64,000 nt of DNA from the NCBI RefSeq assembly GCF_003585765.1, contig NZ_CP021235.1, forward strand, positions 124,001-188,000, read 5' to 3'. The position numbers and the translations under genes were made by a program. Below, piece by piece: positions 61,314 to 64,000 of the stretch (its first letter is position 1; each line of letters starts with the position of its first letter). The notes below the pieces were generated by a model. The model ran no database searches, had not been told where the DNA came from, and saw only the letters and a program-made list of their open reading frames with translations. Origin of the DNA: Pontibacter actiniarum (lineage in GTDB: Bacteria > Bacteroidota > Bacteroidia > Cytophagales > Hymenobacteraceae).

Positions 61314-63944
61314 ATGGCCAAGAATACTTACAGAGACGACACGCTGCAAGCAGGGCGGAAGAATGAGGTGCGTGGTAAGAATGAGCCACGTGGGGCAAAT
61401 GTGCCGAAAGGGCAGAAGCCGAAGAAAGAAAAGAAGAAGTGGTCTTTCCGGATTCCCACTCCCAAGATTAATCTAAGATTAGGTTTTATGCAGGACCGCC
61501 GTTTTAAACTGACGGTGGGCTTCACGTTCCTGCTATTCTCCTTTTTCCTGACCATTGCCTTTGTTTCTTACCTGTTCACGGGCAACGCCGACCAGAGCGT
61601 GGTGGAGACGGTGAGCGGCACCGGCCTGAAGGAGTCGGGGCAGGAGGCGGAAAACTGGCTGGGCCTGTTCGGTGCCTGGCTGTCGCATATCTTTATCAAT
61701 GACCTGGTGGGCATCGGAGCCTTCTTCTTTATACCGGTACTGTTCTTTACGGGCTCCAAGATCGTATTTAAGCGCGTGAACGTGTCGCTGAGCTATGTGC
61801 TGGGCCTGTGCAGCTTCTGTATGCTGTGGCTGAGCCTGACGATGGGCTATGTGGTCTTTTCGGCAGGTGCCCTGGGGCGCCTGGGCTTCTTGGGAGGCGC
61901 TGTGGGCGTGGAGACGGCTATATGGCTCAACAGCCTCATCGGCTGGGGCTCCTGGCTGCTGCTGGGCTTCCTGCTGCTGGTGTTTGTGGTGAGTTTCTTT
62001 AACATTACAAGTATAAACTGGAGCGCCGCAAAACCGGCGGAGCTGGCTACGGCTGTAGCCACACCGGATAAGAACTACGCCGATAGCCTGGGCGATGTGC
62101 TGGGCGCCAAAACGAGCAACATCAACCATAACGCCGACCCAACGGCCTCGCTGGAGTATGAAGAGGAGGAGGAAGAGCCGCCGTTTGAGGAGGATGAGGA
62201 GATAAACCGGGCCCTGGAGATGGAGCTGAGTTCGCTGCCACAGCAGCAGCAGCAAAAGCCGGAGCCGCCTGCCGCCCCTGAGAAACCTGCTTCCCCGTCT
62301 TTAGAGCTGGATATCGACCTGCCGGAAGATACCCTGCTGGACGATGCTATGGCGGACGAGGAGGAAGACGAAGAGCCGGAAATGGCCCTGCAGATAGAAG
62401 AAACGCCTGAGGAGGAAGCCGTGATCGGAGACATGGAGAACTATGATCCGACGCTGGACCTAGCGCGTTACCAGTACCCGAACATCGAGCTGCTGAACGA
62501 CTACGGCGCCAACAAGATTCAGGTAACCAAGGAGGAGCTGGAGGCGAACAAAGATAAGATCGTGGATACGCTGGCCAACTATAACATCAGTATTGCCAGC
62601 ATCAAGGCCACCATCGGGCCTACCGTTACCCTCTACGAGATTGTGCCGGATGCCGGTGTGCGCATCTCCAAGATCAAAAACCTGGAAGATGACATTGCCC
62701 TGAGCTTAGCGGCCCTGGGTATCCGTATCATCGCCCCGATTCCAGGCAAGGGTACCATTGGTATTGAGGTGCCGAACACGAAGAAGGAGATGGTCTCCAT
62801 CCGCTCTATCCTCTCCACGGAGAAGTTCATGAAGAGCGACATGGACCTGCCGATCGCCTTCGGTAAAACCATCACCAACGAGGTGTTTGTAACGGACCTG
62901 GCCAAGATGCCGCACTTGCTGATGGCGGGTGCCACCGGCCAGGGTAAATCCGTAGGTCTGAACACCATCCTGACCTCGCTGCTCTACAAGCGCCACCCTT
63001 CGCAGCTCAAGTTCGTGCTCGTGGACCCGAAGAAGGTGGAGCTGTCGCTGTTCAACAAGATTGAGCGGCACTTCCTGGCCAAGCTGCCGGATAGCGAGGA
63101 AGCCATCATTACCGACACCAAAAAGGTGGTGAACACGCTGAACTCGCTCTGTATGGAGATGGACATGCGCTACGACCTGCTGAAGGATGCCGGCTGCCGT
63201 AACCTGAAAGAGTATAACCGCAAGTTTGTGGAGCGTAAGCTGAACCCGCAGAAGGGCCACCGCTTTATGCCCTACATCGTGCTGGTGATAGACGAGCTCG
63301 CCGACCTGATGATGACGGCCGGTAAAGAGGTGGAAACACCTATTGCGCGCCTGGCGCAGCTGGCCCGTGCCATTGGTATACACCTGGTGGTGGCCACGCA
63401 GCGTCCGTCGGTCAACGTGATCACAGGTATTATCAAGGCCAACTTCCCGGCGCGTATTTCCTTTAAGGTAACCTCTAAGATCGACTCCCGCACGATTCTG
63501 GATGCCGGTGGAGCCGACCAGCTGATCGGCCAGGGCGACATGCTCTTCTCCATCGGGTCGGATATGATCCGCATCCAGTGTGCCTTTGTGGATACGCCGG
63601 AGGTAGACAGGATCTGCGACCACATTGGTGAGCAGCAGGGCTACAGCGATGCCTACCTGCTGCCTGAGTTTGTGGGCGATGAAGGCGGAAACGAAAAAGC
63701 CGACTTCGACCCAAGCAACCGCGACCCTTTGTTTGAGGAGGCTGCCCGTGTGATTGTGCAGCACCAGCAGGGAAGCACCTCCTTGCTGCAGCGCCGCCTG
63801 AAGCTGGGCTACAACCGCGCCGGCCGCCTGATAGATCAGTTGGAGTCTGCCGGTATCGTGGGGCCGTTTGAGGGAAGCAAGGCGCGCGAAGTTTTAATTC
63901 CGGACGAGTATAGTTTGGAACAGTTATTGAATACCCTCGGGTAG
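61314..63944 (+). CDS. ftsK: DNA translocase FtsK
   Basis: Pumps chromosome ends through the division septum and activates Xer recombination at dif (xerD lies 4 kb away). The 876-residue protein has a basic N-terminus, four membrane helices (about 65-225), an acidic Gln/Pro/Glu-rich linker (about 270-370), then the motor with Walker A GATGQGKS (539-546), Walker B VLVIDELADLMM, and a C-terminal winged-helix gamma domain (LLQRRLKLGYNRAGRLIDQLE). The linker is much shorter than in E. coli FtsK, as in SpoIIIE-type proteins. Confidence 0.96.
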   Translation: MAKNTYRDDTLQAGRKNEVRGKNEPRGANVPKGQKPKKEKKKWSFRIPTPKINLRLGFMQDRRFKLTVGFTFLLFSFFLTIAFVSYLFTGNADQSVVETVSGTGLKESGQEAENWLGLFGAWLSHIFINDLVGIGAFFFIPVLFFTGSKIVFKRVNVSLSYVLGLCSFCMLWLSLTMGYVVFSAGALGRLGFLGGAVGVETAIWLNSLIGWGSWLLLGFLLLVFVVSFFNITSINWSAAKPAELATAVATPDKNYADSLGDVLGAKTSNINHNADPTASLEYEEEEEEPPFEEDEEINRALEMELSSLPQQQQQKPEPPAAPEKPASPSLELDIDLPEDTLLDDAMADEEEDEEPEMALQIEETPEEEAVIGDMENYDPTLDLARYQYPNIELLNDYGANKIQVTKEELEANKDKIVDTLANYNISIASIKATIGPTVTLYEIVPDAGVRISKIKNLEDDIALSLAALGIRIIAPIPGKGTIGIEVPNTKKEMVSIRSILSTEKFMKSDMDLPIAFGKTITNEVFVTDLAKMPHLLMAGATGQGKSVGLNTILTSLLYKRHPSQLKFVLVDPKKVELSLFNKIERHFLAKLPDSEEAIITDTKKVVNTLNSLCMEMDMRYDLLKDAGCRNLKEYNRKFVERKLNPQKGHRFMPYIVLVIDELADLMMTAGKEVETPIARLAQLARAIGIHLVVATQRPSVNVITGIIKANFPARISFKVTSKIDSRTILDAGGADQLIGQGDMLFSIGSDMIRIQCAFVDTPEVDRICDHIGEQQGYSDAYLLPEFVGDEGGNEKADFDPSNRDPLFEEAARVIVQHQQGSTSLLQRRLKLGYNRAGRLIDQLESAGIVGPFEGSKAREVLIPDEYSLEQLLNTLG

Positions 63945-63964
63945 AACACTATTATTTAAACGAC

Positions 63965-64000
63965 ATGAAAAAATTTGTATCCTTACTGTTGCTCGCCCTG
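63965..64000 (+). CDS. lolA: Start of an exported protein, probably LolA (truncated by window end)
   Basis: ATG at 63965 encodes MKKFVSLLLLAL before the window stops: the beginning of a signal peptide. It lies 20 bases after ftsK, where lolA (periplasmic lipoprotein carrier) commonly sits, including in E. coli. The name rests on position only. Confidence 0.5.
   Translation, partial: MKKFVSLLLLAL

Noticed and set aside
62706..63764. 352-codon minus-strand frame inside ftsK
   Set aside because: Overlaps the conserved FtsK motor completely; composition is typical of an antisense shadow.

Overview
The window is a bacterial chromosome segment with moderately high GC (mid-50s % by eye). Gene content and order point to the Bacteroidota, order Cytophagales, most likely a Hymenobacteraceae/Pontibacter-like organism. 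The evidence is the divergent pairs pyk + IPExxxVDY-type gene / acpP-fabF-rnc and aroQ/xerD, the blocks prs-rplY-pth and tgt-LptF/G permease, an atpD-atpC pair without the other ATP synthase genes, and promoter -7 boxes of the Bacteroidota form TAnnTTTG instead of E. coli-type -10 boxes. Species cannot be fixed from this sequence alone.

Layout. 0-13 kb: small unknown proteins, metG, an MFS exporter, the prs-rplY-pth operon, tRNA-Gln(TTG), purL and atpDC. 13-26 kb: a beta-lactamase-fold serine hydrolase, a trans-sulfuration-type PLP enzyme, a sugar aminotransferase, ispE, the tgt-LptF/G-EamA operon, a glycosyltransferase coupled to an ECF sigma factor, rsmG, an intergenic island of palindromic repeats and a YheT-type hydrolase. 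26-32 kb: a six-gene minus-strand operon with two pairs of di-heme MauG/MbnH-type enzyme and MbnP-type lipoprotein, arranged around a small Cys-rich membrane protein and followed by a putative outer-membrane barrel starting with CxxC. This is the most interesting locus and is probably a copper-handling system based on tryptophan-derived metal sites. 32-44 kb: housekeeping genes (rpsT, pyk, acpP, fabF, rnc, nadE, lgt) with a C-methyltransferase, an SdpI-like protein, a predicted propeller protein and a VOC protein.

44-49 kb is an accessory stretch of lower GC, all on the minus strand: a DUF5700-type metalloprotease, unknown proteins and a second serine hydrolase. A 31-bp direct repeat (one mismatch) brackets about 3.4 kb of it. 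49-64 kb: an esterase, cdd, a saccharopine dehydrogenase-like gene, a frameshifted SnoaL-like pseudogene, a second repeat island, a YfiC-type tRNA methyltransferase, rnhA flanked by two copies of a ~145-bp repeat, marC, a class V aminotransferase, aroQ/xerD, a DEAD-box helicase, a CPBP protease, pyrD, ftsK and the first codons of a probable lolA.

Below the gene level, the heptamer AAGTATA/TATACTT occurs about 60 times in the window (about 5 expected), in both orientations, inside and between genes. It is nearly absent from the most highly expressed genes. I know of no named element that explains it.
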